DNA of 64,000 nt from Plantactinospora soyae (GTDB lineage Bacteria > Actinomycetota > Actinomycetes > Mycobacteriales > Micromonosporaceae), in contig NZ_JADBEB010000001.1 in NCBI RefSeq assembly GCF_014874095.1, positions 6,138,001-6,202,000 on the forward strand, given 5' to 3'. Position 1 is the first letter of the stretch. Every line of letters begins with the position of its first letter. The notes below the pieces were generated by a model that was not told where the DNA came from, did not search any database, and saw only the letters and a program-made list of their open reading frames with translations. This document shows, piece by piece, positions 19,618 through 27,956 of the stretch. A program made the position numbers and the translations under genes.

Positions 19618-19947
19618 ATGGAGTTTCTGGTACGACAACTGAACCGGATGCCGGCCGACGAGGAGTCCCGTCGGCTCCGTGAGGAGCTACGCCCGAAGGA
19701 ACGTCGCGTCGCCCAGGAACTGCGGGACGCGGGCATTCTGCGCAGGCTGTGGCGGGTGCCGGGCACCCAGCACGCGATCGGCCTGTACGAGGCCGACGAC
19801 GCCACCGCGCTGCACGACGCGCTGTCGTCGCTGCCGATGTTCCCGTGGCTGGAGATCGAGATCCAGCCGCTCGCGGTCCACCCGCAGGAACGGGGAACGC
19901 CGCCGGTGGCTCCGACCGCACCGGCGTCCGGTCCGGTACCCGGGTAG
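19618..19947 (+). CDS. Muconolactone delta-isomerase-like small protein
   Basis: The 109-residue product resembles muconolactone isomerase (CatC) of the ferredoxin-like dimeric fold: 'MEFLVRQLNRMPADEESRRL', 'WRVPGTQHAIGLYEADDATALHDALSSLPMFPWLEIEIQPLAVHP'. The SLPMFPW segment is the family hallmark. The intradiol beta-ketoadipate pathway to which CatC normally belongs is not encoded here, so the protein may isomerise another ring-cleavage product, perhaps 4-oxalomesaconate tautomers. The last 20 residues are a Pro/Ala tail. ATG 19618 is 103 bases after the aldolase gene. Confidence 0.75.
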   Translation: MEFLVRQLNRMPADEESRRLREELRPKERRVAQELRDAGILRRLWRVPGTQHAIGLYEADDATALHDALSSLPMFPWLEIEIQPLAVHPQERGTPPVAPTAPASGPVPG

Positions 19948-19994
19948 CAGAGGTTCCGGGCCGTCGTCCGTGGTCGTCGGGGGTCTTCCGGGTG

Positions 19995-20082
19995 CGTCAA
20001 ATGACGTACCCGGACCCGCCCCGATCGGCCACGGTGGCCCGTCATTTGCGTATCGACCCGGCCCGCCGTATTCCATATTTTC
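19995..20082 (+). promoter_or_regulatory. Regulatory module A: inverted ATGAC/GTCAT pair plus CCATATTT
   Basis: CAAATGACGTA (19998-20008) and its inverse GTCATTTGCGTATCGACC (20041-20058) are separated so that ATGAC to GTCAT start-to-start is 40 bp. TTCCATATTT follows at 20071. The same arrangement recurs at 37065-37150 and, in reduced form, at 27811-27870. It lies 140-220 bases before the selenoprotein operon and probably holds its promoter. Confidence 0.75.
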
Positions 20083-20220
20083 TATCTTGACGCCGACGGA
20101 TGGCGATGGTGTCGCACAGTTCGAAGCATTCGTCGAGGTGTGCCATTCCGGCCTGCCCGACAACGGGGGGAACGCTCGGGCGGGGATCGATTCAGCGAGA
20201 TCCGGGAGGACGTCACCACA

Positions 20221-20757
20221 ATGGCAGTGGAACCACTGATCGATCCCACCGGTAACGGCGACCTTACCTCGAATACCACCCTCGCGCCGCGACCGGGTAC
20301 GTTGCGTGGCCGAACCCTCGGTCTGCTGAACAATACCAAGCCGAATGCCGCCGTCCTGCTACAGGAACTCGGCGAGCAGCTCCAGCGTGGATACGGCCTC
20401 CGCGAATTCGTCATCTACACCAAGCCCTACTTCGGCACCCCGGTGGAGCAGACCCAGATCGAGCGGATCGTCCAGGAGTGTGACTTCGCCGTCGCGGCGG
20501 TCGGTGATTGAGGCTCCTGCAGCGCGGCCAGTCTGGCCGACGGAGTTCTGCTCGAACGTGCCGGGATCCCGACGGTGAGCATCTGCACCGACGCCTTCCG
20601 GGTGCCCGCCGACGCGATGGCGAAGGCGCTGGGCTTCCCCGGGTTCGAGTACGTGACGGTCCCGCATCCGGTGGCGAGTCTGACGCTGCCCGAGGTCAAG
20701 GAGAGGGTACGGACGATGTTGCCCCGGTTGCTGAGGATCCTGGGGGTGGAGCAGTGA
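20221..20757 (+). CDS. UGSC-family selenoprotein (Sec at residue 97)
   Basis: The reading frame runs from ATG 20221 through an in-frame TGA at 20509-20511 to TGA 20755-20757, giving 178 residues with selenocysteine at position 97. Around it the sequence reads AAVGD-U-GSCSAAS, the motif that names the UGSC family, and the frame after the TGA is clearly the same protein ('LERAGIPTVSICTDAF', 'PGFEYVTVPHPVASLT'). This resembles the Sec-containing segment of GrdB-like reductase subunits. A SECIS-like hairpin follows the TGA. GGGAGG lies upstream of the start. The stop overlaps the GTG of the next gene, a partner by position. Function is unknown; a redox or Se-dependent reductive role is inferred. 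Confidence 0.85.
20509..20545 (+). promoter_or_regulatory. SECIS-like element after the in-frame UGA
   Basis: After the UGA (20509-20511), CTCC at 20514-20517 can pair with GGAG at 20542-20545, and CGGCC (20525-20529) pairs with GGCCG (20535-20539) around loop AGTCT. The apical loop begins 18 bases past the UGA and has a G in its first two bases, both as expected for bacterial SECIS elements. Confidence 0.7.
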
Positions 20758-21881
20758 CGACCACCGCTGCCCCGTCCGGGGTCGGCGGCGGCCCGGACCA
20801 GTCGCCACCGGCAGCGCCGTCGGCGTTGGACCCGGTGGCGGCGCGCGAGGTGATCGAGCACTACTACGCGCAGGGCTGGACCGACGGCCTGCCCGTGGTG
20901 CCGTGCTCGGAGAGCCTGCTCGCCGAGTTCCTCGCCGAGGTGGACCAGGATCCCGACGAGATCATTTTCGCCATGCCGCACCTCAACCGGACCTGCTCGG
21001 TACGTCTCGCCGCCGTCAACGCGGCCATGGCCGGCTGCCGCCCCGAGTACTTCCCGGTGGTGCTCGCCGCCTGGGCGGCGCTCGCCGAGGAGGGGTACGC
21101 CGGCAAGGGCATCTGGCAGAGCACGACCGGAAACGGCACCTTCCTGATCGTGAACGGGCCGGCCCGGGACCGACTGGAGATCAACAGCCGGGGCAACATC
21201 TTCGGCTCCGGCTTCCGGGCCAACGCGACGATCGGCCGGGCGATCCGGCTGACCGCGATCAACGCGTTCGGGCTGCGTCCGCACGTCCTCGACCAGGCGA
21301 CCCAGGGAACACCGGCGAAGTACACCTGCTGCATCGCCGAGAACGAGGAGGAGAGTCCCTGGCCAGCGCTGCACACCGACCTCGGCTTCGAGGCCGGGCA
21401 GAGCGCGGTGACGGCGATGATGACCCGGTCGGTGGTGCACATCGAGGCCCGGCACACGATCGAGTCGGACCAGCTTCTGAATGACCTCGCCAACACCGTC
21501 GCCCGGACCGGTGCGCTGGTGCACGAGACCATCAGCGCGTGTGTCGTGCTGGGGCCGGAGCACGCGAACCTGCTGGCCCGGGCGGGAATGTCCAAGGCGG
21601 ACGTACGACAGGCGCTCTTCGACAAGGCGGTGCAGAGCCGGGCGACGCTGGACGCGGTCGGCAAGGGCGCGGTGTCCCGCAACACCCGGTGGCGGATCCC
21701 CCGGGAACATCCGGACGCCGTGCTGGACGGCGAGACCGACCAGGTCCGGGTGCTCAACTCACCGGAGGCGGTCGTGGTCGTCGTCGCCGGTGCCTCCAAC
21801 GCTGGCGTCTCGGCGGTCGCCGAGACGTTCGGACCCAGAGGTGGCCCCCCGGCCACCGCCCGAGTGAAGGATGTGCGATGA
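20754..21881 (+). CDS. Uncharacterised cysteine-bearing partner of the UGSC selenoprotein
   Basis: The 375-residue protein starts at GTG 20754 inside the stop of the selenoprotein gene. Its conserved-looking text includes 'GWTDGLPVVPCSESL', 'HLNRTCSVRLAAVNAAMAGCRPEYFPVV', 'LIVNGPARDRLEINSRGNIFGSGFRANATIGRAIRL' and 'KYTCCIAENEEESPW'. Several Cys residues occur in these conserved-looking blocks. I know this kind of protein mainly as an unnamed companion of UGSC proteins. There is no signal peptide and there are no membrane helices. Its stop overlaps the start of the next gene, so strict co-translation is likely; it may form a complex with the selenoprotein. Confidence 0.7.
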   Translation: MTTTAAPSGVGGGPDQSPPAAPSALDPVAAREVIEHYYAQGWTDGLPVVPCSESLLAEFLAEVDQDPDEIIFAMPHLNRTCSVRLAAVNAAMAGCRPEYFPVVLAAWAALAEEGYAGKGIWQSTTGNGTFLIVNGPARDRLEINSRGNIFGSGFRANATIGRAIRLTAINAFGLRPHVLDQATQGTPAKYTCCIAENEEESPWPALHTDLGFEAGQSAVTAMMTRSVVHIEARHTIESDQLLNDLANTVARTGALVHETISACVVLGPEHANLLARAGMSKADVRQALFDKAVQSRATLDAVGKGAVSRNTRWRIPREHPDAVLDGETDQVRVLNSPEAVVVVVAGASNAGVSAVAETFGPRGGPPATARVKDVR

Positions 21882-22135
21882 CCACTGAGCAGAAGACCAC
21901 GGATCCGGCCCTGGAGACCGCGTTCGCCGACACCGTGACGGTGCTGGCCCGGGACGGCTACGCCGCGACGTGGGAACTGGACGGCGAGGGCGCGGTCACC
22001 TTCCGGGTCGCCGCGACCGCCGACGCCTGCGCGGACTGCCTCGTGCCGGCCCCGGTGATGCAGGCCATCCTCGACAGCGCCCTGGAGGGGACCGGCTACC
22101 GGATCGGCCGGGTGGAACTTCCCGCCGACCACTGA
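21878..22135 (+). CDS. Small CxxC protein of unknown function
   Basis: An 85-residue protein starts at ATG 21878, overlapping the preceding TGA. It contains one CADC motif (Cys51, Cys54) followed by LVPAPVMQAILDSAL and a short beta-rich end (YRIGRVELP). The size and motif suggest a small thiol or metal carrier for the neighbouring redox enzymes, but I recognise no family. Confidence 0.65.
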   Translation: MTTEQKTTDPALETAFADTVTVLARDGYAATWELDGEGAVTFRVAATADACADCLVPAPVMQAILDSALEGTGYRIGRVELPADH

Positions 22136-22227
22136 CGCGCCGACGGCCGCGCGGTCATTGCACCGGTACGCCGACCACCGACCGCCGGCAGCTCACCGGC
22201 GACCACCACCCGTGCGAAAGGCGATCC

Positions 22228-23649
22228 ATGGCAGTCGGAGACACCCACATCCGTGAACCGGAACGGGCCACCCCGGTACGCGGCGAGTACGACGTGGTCG
22301 TGGTCGGCGGCGGACCGGCGGGCCTGATGGCCGCGGCGGCGGCGGCGCGTACCGGCCGGTCGACCATCCTGCTGGAGCGGTACGGCTTCCTCGGCGGCGC
22401 CGGCACGATGGGCGGGCTGAGTACGTTCTGCGGCCTGCACGCCCGGGTGCACGGCGAGCACCAGCGGGTGATCCGGGGACTCACCGACGAACTGCTGGAC
22501 CGGCTGGAGCGGATGGACGGGCTGAACGCGCCGCACCTCTCGGTCGCCGACCGGATCATGGCGCAGGCGTTCGACATCTCGGCGTACAAGATGGCCGCCG
22601 ACGACCTGGTCCTGGCCGGTGGCGGGAAGCTGCTGTTCCACGCGACGGCGGTCGGGGTGTCGATGGCCGGTCCGACCGAGATCGACGCCGTGATCGTCGA
22701 GTCGAAGTCCGGCCGGAGCGCGATCCGGGGCCGGGTGTTCGTCGACGCCTCCGGGGACGGGGACCTCGCCGCCTGGTCCGGTGCGCCGTACGAGGTGTCG
22801 GAGAAACTGCTCTACCCGTCCCTGATGTTCCGGATCAACGGCGTCGACGCCGCCCGCGCCGGGCAGGCGTGGAAGACCGTCGCCCGGCTGATGGACGAGG
22901 CGGAGCGGGCCGGCACGCACACGTTCCCCCGGAAGAAGCCGATCGTCCGGCCCCAGCGCAACCCGCTCGAGTGGCGGGCCAACCTGACCCAGTTGAGCAA
23001 TCCGGACGGCAGTGCGGTGGACGGCACCGACGTCGACGGGCTGACCCACGGCGAGATCCAGGGCCGCCGGCAGGTACGCGACGCCTTCGCCTTCATCCGG
23101 GAGCACACGCCGGGCTTCGAGGACTCGTACGTCGTCGACCTCTCACCGCAGATCGGCATCCGGGAGACCCGTCGGATCGTCGGCCCGTACCAGCTCACCG
23201 AGGACGACATCCTCGACTGTGTCGACTTCCCGGACACCATCGGGGTGAACGGCTGGCCGGTCGAGGCGCACGTCGCCGGGGACGTCGAGTTCCGGTTCCC
23301 GCGTGCCGACGCGGCGTCCCGGGGATTCAACCAGTTGCCGTACCGGATGATGCTGCCGCAGGTGGTGGAGAACCTCTTCGTCGCCGGCCGGTGCGCGTCG
23401 ATGACCCAACGCGGGCAGTCCTCCGCCCGGGTCACCGGGCCGTGCTTCGTGATGGGGCAGGCCGCCGGTACCGCCGCCGACCTCGCGCTGTCGGCCGGCG
23501 TCGCGCTCCGGGACGTCGACATCGCCACCTTGCAGAAACGGTTGACCGGCGACGGCGCCTACCTCGGCACCGACCTCGCGCCGGACACCGCTGCCACGGA
23601 CACCGCTGCCACGGACAGCGCGGGCGCCGGCACCGGGGAGCACCGATGA
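22228..23649 (+). CDS. FAD-dependent oxidoreductase (FAD_oxidored family)
   Basis: The 473-residue protein opens with a dinucleotide-binding fold, 'YDVVVVGGGPAGLMAAAAAARTG', followed by 'ILLERYGFLGGAGTMGGLSTFCG', the pattern of the FAD-dependent oxidoreductases related to glycine/thiazole and precorrin-type enzymes. 'VFVDASGDGDLAAWSGAPYEV' and the late 'LFVAGRCASMTQRGQSSARVTGPCFVMGQAAGTAA' complete the FAD-binding pattern. ATG 22228 follows GAAAGG. Its stop overlaps the next gene by four bases. A short Thr/Ala/Asp tail is encoded by a 15-bp repeat. Substrate is unknown; context is the selenoprotein operon. Confidence 0.8.
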   Translation: MAVGDTHIREPERATPVRGEYDVVVVGGGPAGLMAAAAAARTGRSTILLERYGFLGGAGTMGGLSTFCGLHARVHGEHQRVIRGLTDELLDRLERMDGLNAPHLSVADRIMAQAFDISAYKMAADDLVLAGGGKLLFHATAVGVSMAGPTEIDAVIVESKSGRSAIRGRVFVDASGDGDLAAWSGAPYEVSEKLLYPSLMFRINGVDAARAGQAWKTVARLMDEAERAGTHTFPRKKPIVRPQRNPLEWRANLTQLSNPDGSAVDGTDVDGLTHGEIQGRRQVRDAFAFIREHTPGFEDSYVVDLSPQIGIRETRRIVGPYQLTEDDILDCVDFPDTIGVNGWPVEAHVAGDVEFRFPRADAASRGFNQLPYRMMLPQVVENLFVAGRCASMTQRGQSSARVTGPCFVMGQAAGTAADLALSAGVALRDVDIATLQKRLTGDGAYLGTDLAPDTAATDTAATDSAGAGTGEHR

Positions 23650-25346
23650 CCCGCCAGCTGCGCAGCAACTTCGAACCCGGCACCACCCGGTGGGCGATGC
23701 GCCGGGCCCAGTGGCGGGCGATGGGCCTGACCGCCGAGGACGAGGTCAAACCGAAGATCGCCATCGTGAACAGCTCGTCGGCCCTGGCGAGCTGCTTCAG
23801 CCACCTCGACGACATCGTGGGGCCGCTCAAGGCCGCGATCAGGTCCGCCGGCGGGGTGCCCTTCGAGGTACGGACCGCCGCGCCGAGCGACGCGATCACC
23901 AGTGCCGGCCGCGCGGGGCAGTACATCCTGCCCAGCCGGGACCTGATCGTGCACGACATCGAGGTGGCGGTCGAGGGCGCCCAGCTCGACGGCATGGTCT
24001 GTCTGGCGTCCTGCGACAAGACGGCACCCGCGCACCTGATGGCCGCGGCCCGGCTCGACCTTCCGACCATCGTGGTGGCCTGCGGGTACCAGGCGACCGG
24101 GCGGTACCGGGGCGAGCACATCGACTTCGAGGACATCTTCCTGCGGGCGGGGCACGTCGCCAGCGGGCGGCTCACCGTCGACGAGCTCAGCGAGATGAGC
24201 GAGTGCGCGATCGGCGGGCCCGGGGTATGCGCCGGGATGGGTACGGCCAACTCGATGCACATCGCCTGTGAGGCGCTGGGCATGTCGATGGCCGGCAGCA
24301 CTCCGGTACGCGCCAACGGCGACCGGATGTGGCGGGCGGTCCGGCGGGCCGGTGAACGGATCGTGGAACTCGTGACCGAGGACGTCCGGCCGAGGCAGAT
24401 CCTGACGGCGGACGCCTTCCGCAACGCGGTTACCACGATTCTCGCGGTGAGTGGCTCGGTCAACACGCTCAAGCACCTCCAGGCGGTCGCGGTGGAGGCG
24501 GAGTGCGCCGTCGACATCGCGGGCCTGTTCGAGGAACTCGCCGCGCAGGTGCCGCTGCTGACCGGGGTGAAGCCGAACGGCGACCGGCACGTCGACGAGT
24601 TCGAGGACGCGGGGGGTACGCCGGCGCTGCTGAAGCAGTTGGCGCCGTTGCTGCGGCTCGACGCGGCCACGGTCACCGGCCCCCGGCTCGGCGAACTGCT
24701 GGCCGGGGTCGAGGTGGCCGACGCCGACGTCATCCGACCGCTGGAGAACCCGCTGGCCCGGCATCCGGCCATCGTGGTGGTACGCGGCTCGCTGGCCCCG
24801 GACGGAGCGATCATCAAGCGTACGGTGGCCGACGACGCGCCGTTGCGGTTCCGGGGACCGGCGCGGGTCTTCACCTCCCGCGAGGAGGGGCTGGCCGCGA
24901 TCAAGCGGGGCGAGGTCCAGCGGGGCGAGGTGCTGGTGCTCAGCGGTCTCGGCCTGCGCGGTTCGCCGGGAATGGGCCTGACCTCCGCGTTCGTCTTCGC
25001 GCTCGACGGTGCCGGCCTGGGCGAGCACGTCGCGGTGATCACCGACGGCCAGCTCTCCGGCCTGGTGAACAAGGGTCTGGTCGTCGGCGAGGTGGCTCCC
25101 GAGGCGGCCACCGGTGGGCCGCTCGGCCTGGTCCGCGACGGCGACGTCATCACCGTGGACGTCCGGGAACGCACCGTCGACCTGCTGGTGGACGACGCGA
25201 CCCTGGCCGCGCGCCGGGACCGGCTGCCGGCGCCCGTACCGGCGGTCGGTTGTGGCTGGCTCTCCGTCTACGCCCGGGAGGTGGGCCCGCTGACCGAGGG
25301 GGCCACGCTGGGCGGTCGACTGCCCCGAAGTGTCGCGACAGAGTAG
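23646..25346 (+). CDS. IlvD/Edd-family Fe-S dehydratase
   Basis: The 566-residue protein is of the dihydroxy-acid dehydratase/phosphogluconate dehydratase family. Cluster-ligand cysteines are at Cys50 (ALASCFSHL), Cys123 (ASCDKTAPAHLMAAARLDLP) and Cys195 (GPGVCAGMGTANSMH). Late family blocks 'LRGSPGMGLTSAFVFALDGAGLG' and 'VITDGQLSGLVNKGLVVGEVAPEA' are present. It is in a catabolic operon and not near ilv genes, so it more likely dehydrates a sugar acid or hydroxy acid than makes branched-chain amino acids. ATG 23646 overlaps the stop of the FAD enzyme. It ends the selenoprotein operon before the sensor kinase. Confidence 0.85.
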   Translation: MTRQLRSNFEPGTTRWAMRRAQWRAMGLTAEDEVKPKIAIVNSSSALASCFSHLDDIVGPLKAAIRSAGGVPFEVRTAAPSDAITSAGRAGQYILPSRDLIVHDIEVAVEGAQLDGMVCLASCDKTAPAHLMAAARLDLPTIVVACGYQATGRYRGEHIDFEDIFLRAGHVASGRLTVDELSEMSECAIGGPGVCAGMGTANSMHIACEALGMSMAGSTPVRANGDRMWRAVRRAGERIVELVTEDVRPRQILTADAFRNAVTTILAVSGSVNTLKHLQAVAVEAECAVDIAGLFEELAAQVPLLTGVKPNGDRHVDEFEDAGGTPALLKQLAPLLRLDAATVTGPRLGELLAGVEVADADVIRPLENPLARHPAIVVVRGSLAPDGAIIKRTVADDAPLRFRGPARVFTSREEGLAAIKRGEVQRGEVLVLSGLGLRGSPGMGLTSAFVFALDGAGLGEHVAVITDGQLSGLVNKGLVVGEVAPEAATGGPLGLVRDGDVITVDVRERTVDLLVDDATLAARRDRLPAPVPAVGCGWLSVYAREVGPLTEGATLGGRLPRSVATE

Positions 25347-25497
25347 TCGCGTGATGACTCGACGTGACCGTGGTGCGGGCGGTCCGCTGCGGCCGAACTC
25401 GGTCACGGCCGGGCCCTTGACGGTCCCCATATTCTGATCGAACGGAATTGCCGCTGGTCAAGGCGGCAATGGCCGCTCAGCGCAGCGGGAAAGGATC

Positions 25498-27105
25498 ATG
25501 ACGACGACGTCACCGGCGGAAGGCACCGCAGCCGTGGTCGCGGGGCAGGAGTTCGCGCTGCTCCAGGCGATCGGGCAGGTCGCGTCCGGCGGGCTGGCGG
25601 TGCTCGACGAGCGACACCGGGTGCGGTGGCTCAACCCCACCGCCGCCGAGATGTTCGGCGAGGCGGCGTCGACCCTGCTGGACCGGCCCTGGCCGTGGCA
25701 GTTGACCACGATCGAGGACGGCAATCCGGGACGGCCGGAGGGCGTACCGGACGACGCGTCGGTGAGCCTGGACGGTCCGGGCGGGCGACGCCTGTTGCAG
25801 TACCGGGCCGCCTGGGTGGACCTGGGTGGCGCGAGGCGCGTGGTCGTCTCGATCACCGATGTGACGCAGGCGCGTCGCCAGCAGCGGCGGCTGGCGGCGG
25901 TGGCCCGCGCCGCGTCGAGCGTCGCGGACGCGGGACGGCTCAGCGCCACCCTGGACGCGCTGGCCCGGGCGGTGTTCGAGTCCACCGGTCTGGCCGCCGT
26001 GCAGATTCTCACCCTGCACGGCGAGGAGCGGGAACTGCGGATGATGGGCGAGGCCGGATTCTTCGACGTCGAGAACTTCAGCGAGAAACTCGCCGAGTGC
26101 CGCCGCCGGGGCGCCGAGCTGAAGATGCTCGAGGCCGCCGTCCGGTGCGCACCGATCGTCGTACTGCACCGCAAGCCCGACATCATGCGGGACCCCGCCT
26201 GGGAGCCGTTGCACGGGATCATGGGCGCGGTCGACTGGGACAGTTTCGTCAGCATGCCGCTGTCGGCACGTGACCTCTGCGTCGGGGTGCTGAACGCCTT
26301 CTTCACCCCCGGCGAGGATCCCGGGCCGGCCGAACTGGAGTTCCTGGCCGCGATCGCCGACCAGGCCGCGATGGCGGTCGACTACGCCGGGCTGCTCGCC
26401 GCCTCCCGCGACGAGGTACGGCGGGAGGAGCGCCAGCGGCTCGCCCGGGACCTGCACGACTCGGTGGTGCAACGGGTCTTCTCCATGCGGATGCAGTCCA
26501 GCGCGCTCCGGGCCAGGATCAACCAGCGCGCCCCGGCGGTGGTCACCGATCTCGGCCCGATCGCCGACGAGCTGATCACCCTGTCCAAGACGGCCCTGGC
26601 GGACCTCCGTGACCTGATCTTCGAACTGCGCCCCGCCGAACTGGTCGACGTCGGCCTGCTGGAGGTGCTCCGGGTGCACGTGACCTCGACCGAGGCCCGT
26701 ACCGGCATGCGGATCATGATCGAACTTCCGGAGTCGCTGGAGGAGGTGCCGACGGAGGCGCAGGAGGACCTGTACCGGATCGTGCAGGAGGCCCTGCACA
26801 ACGTGGTCAAGCACGCGCAGGCGAGTACGGCGTGGGTCCGCCTCCAGGTGACCGGACCGCTGCACGACCGCCTCGACATCGAGGTACGCGACGACGGATC
26901 CGGGGCCGGTCGGCACGGCAACCCCACGCTGGGACTGGGACTGGTGTCGATGAAGGAACGCGCCGAACGCTGGGGCGGCTCCCTCGAGGCGGGCCGCCTG
27001 CCCAGCGGAGGCTTCCAGGTCCGGGCCGTCTTCCCCCGACTACTGGCCGCCGGCACCCCCGGCGCCGTGCAGCACGATCCGAGGAGCAGGTTTGAGCGAG
27101 CGTGA
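25498..27105 (+). CDS. NarL-type sensor histidine kinase with PAS and GAF domains
   Basis: The 535-residue soluble kinase has a PAS-like N-terminal domain (residues about 15-125: 'GGLAVLDERHRVRWLNPTAAEMFG'), a GAF domain (about 145-300), a HisKA_3 dimerisation helix with the phosphorylated His at 320 (ARDLHDSVVQRV), and a HATPase_c domain ('YRIVQEALHNVVKHAQAS', 'VRDDGSGAGRH', 'GLGLVSMKERAERWGGSL'). No membrane helix is seen, so it should sense a cytoplasmic signal. ATG 25498 follows GGGAAAGGA. It overlaps the response regulator gene by 14 bases. Confidence 0.92.
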   Translation: MTTTSPAEGTAAVVAGQEFALLQAIGQVASGGLAVLDERHRVRWLNPTAAEMFGEAASTLLDRPWPWQLTTIEDGNPGRPEGVPDDASVSLDGPGGRRLLQYRAAWVDLGGARRVVVSITDVTQARRQQRRLAAVARAASSVADAGRLSATLDALARAVFESTGLAAVQILTLHGEERELRMMGEAGFFDVENFSEKLAECRRRGAELKMLEAAVRCAPIVVLHRKPDIMRDPAWEPLHGIMGAVDWDSFVSMPLSARDLCVGVLNAFFTPGEDPGPAELEFLAAIADQAAMAVDYAGLLAASRDEVRREERQRLARDLHDSVVQRVFSMRMQSSALRARINQRAPAVVTDLGPIADELITLSKTALADLRDLIFELRPAELVDVGLLEVLRVHVTSTEARTGMRIMIELPESLEEVPTEAQEDLYRIVQEALHNVVKHAQASTAWVRLQVTGPLHDRLDIEVRDDGSGAGRHGNPTLGLGLVSMKERAERWGGSLEAGRLPSGGFQVRAVFPRLLAAGTPGAVQHDPRSRFERA

Positions 27106-27766
27106 CGCCCGGATCGGGGTACTCGTGGTGGACGACCACACCGTGGTCCGCCGAGGTCTGCGGGCCTACCTCGAGGTGGTCGACGGGGTCGACGTGGTCG
27201 CCGAGGCCAGCGACGGCCAGGAGGCGATCGACCGGCTCGCCCGGCTGGCGACCGAGCACCGGCTGCCCGAGGTGGTGCTGATGGACCTGGTCATGCCCCG
27301 GATGGACGGGATCGCGGCGATCCGGGAGATCGCCCGCCGCCATCCGGACGTCCGGGTCGTGGTGCTGACCAGTTTCGGCGAGGTCGAGCGGGTGCAGACG
27401 GCGTTGCAGGCGGGCGCCGCCGGCTACCTGCTCAAGGACGCCGAGCCGGAGGAGGTCATGCAGGCCATCTTCGCGGCGGCCCGGGGCGAGGTGCACCTCG
27501 ACGCCGCGGTGACCCGACGGCTGACCCGGCAGATGGTCTCCCGGGACGTCGGGCTCTCCGCCCTCACCCCACGCGAGCGGGACATCCTGGCGTTGGTGGC
27601 CGAGGGGCGGTCCAACCAGCAGATCGCCGAGCAGTTGGTGATCAGCGAGCGGACCGCGCGTACCCACGTGAGCCACGTGCTCAGCAAGCTCAACCTGACC
27701 TCGCGGACCCAGGCCGCCCTGGTCGCGATCCGGGAGGGCCTGGTCCCGCCGCCCGGATCGGACTGA
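27092..27766 (+). CDS. LuxR/NarL-family response regulator
   Basis: The 224-residue regulator has a receiver domain ('VLVVDDHTVVRRGL', phospho-acceptor Asp65 in LMDLVMPRMDG, and Lys in GYLLKDAEPEEV) and a LuxR-type helix-turn-helix ('LTPRERDILALVAEGRSNQQIAEQLVISERTARTHVSHVLSKL'-type region, residues about 150-210). It starts at a TTG with GAGGAGCAGG upstream, inside the kinase gene. It is the likely binder of the ATGAC/GTCAT modules upstream of three transcription units in this cluster, one of which starts directly after it. Confidence 0.92.
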   Translation: MSERDARIGVLVVDDHTVVRRGLRAYLEVVDGVDVVAEASDGQEAIDRLARLATEHRLPEVVLMDLVMPRMDGIAAIREIARRHPDVRVVVLTSFGEVERVQTALQAGAAGYLLKDAEPEEVMQAIFAAARGEVHLDAAVTRRLTRQMVSRDVGLSALTPRERDILALVAEGRSNQQIAEQLVISERTARTHVSHVLSKLNLTSRTQAALVAIREGLVPPPGSD

Positions 27767-27810
27767 GTCCTCCGGTACGCCCCCGGGGCGCGGTGGGCGG
27801 CGGTGACCGG

Positions 27811-27870
27811 AATGCGACGGATGACGTAGCCGCACTGCTACAGAGTGTCCGCCGGGTGCCGTCATTCGCG
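27811..27870 (+). promoter_or_regulatory. Regulatory module C: ATGACGTAGC / GTCATTCGCG pair
   Basis: GGATGACGTAGC (27819-27830) and the inverse CCGTCATTCGCG (27859-27870) have ATGAC and GTCAT starts exactly 40 bp apart, as in modules at 19995 and 37065. The outer bases are less conserved (GGATGAC instead of AAATGAC). It lies about 90-140 bases before the reductase gene. Confidence 0.65.
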
Positions 27871-27956
27871 TGAGGCCCGCTCCCGTCCGGCCGACCTAGT
27901 CTCGCAGGGCCGGGGGAGGAAGGCTCCCCCGCCGGGGCGGGAGAGGGACTTCGTCG

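Noticed and set aside
20509-20511. In-frame TGA read as a nonsense mutation or sequencing error
   Set aside because: It falls precisely at the U of a UGSC motif, the frame continues as the same protein, and a SECIS-like hairpin follows at correct spacing. Selenocysteine explains all of this better.
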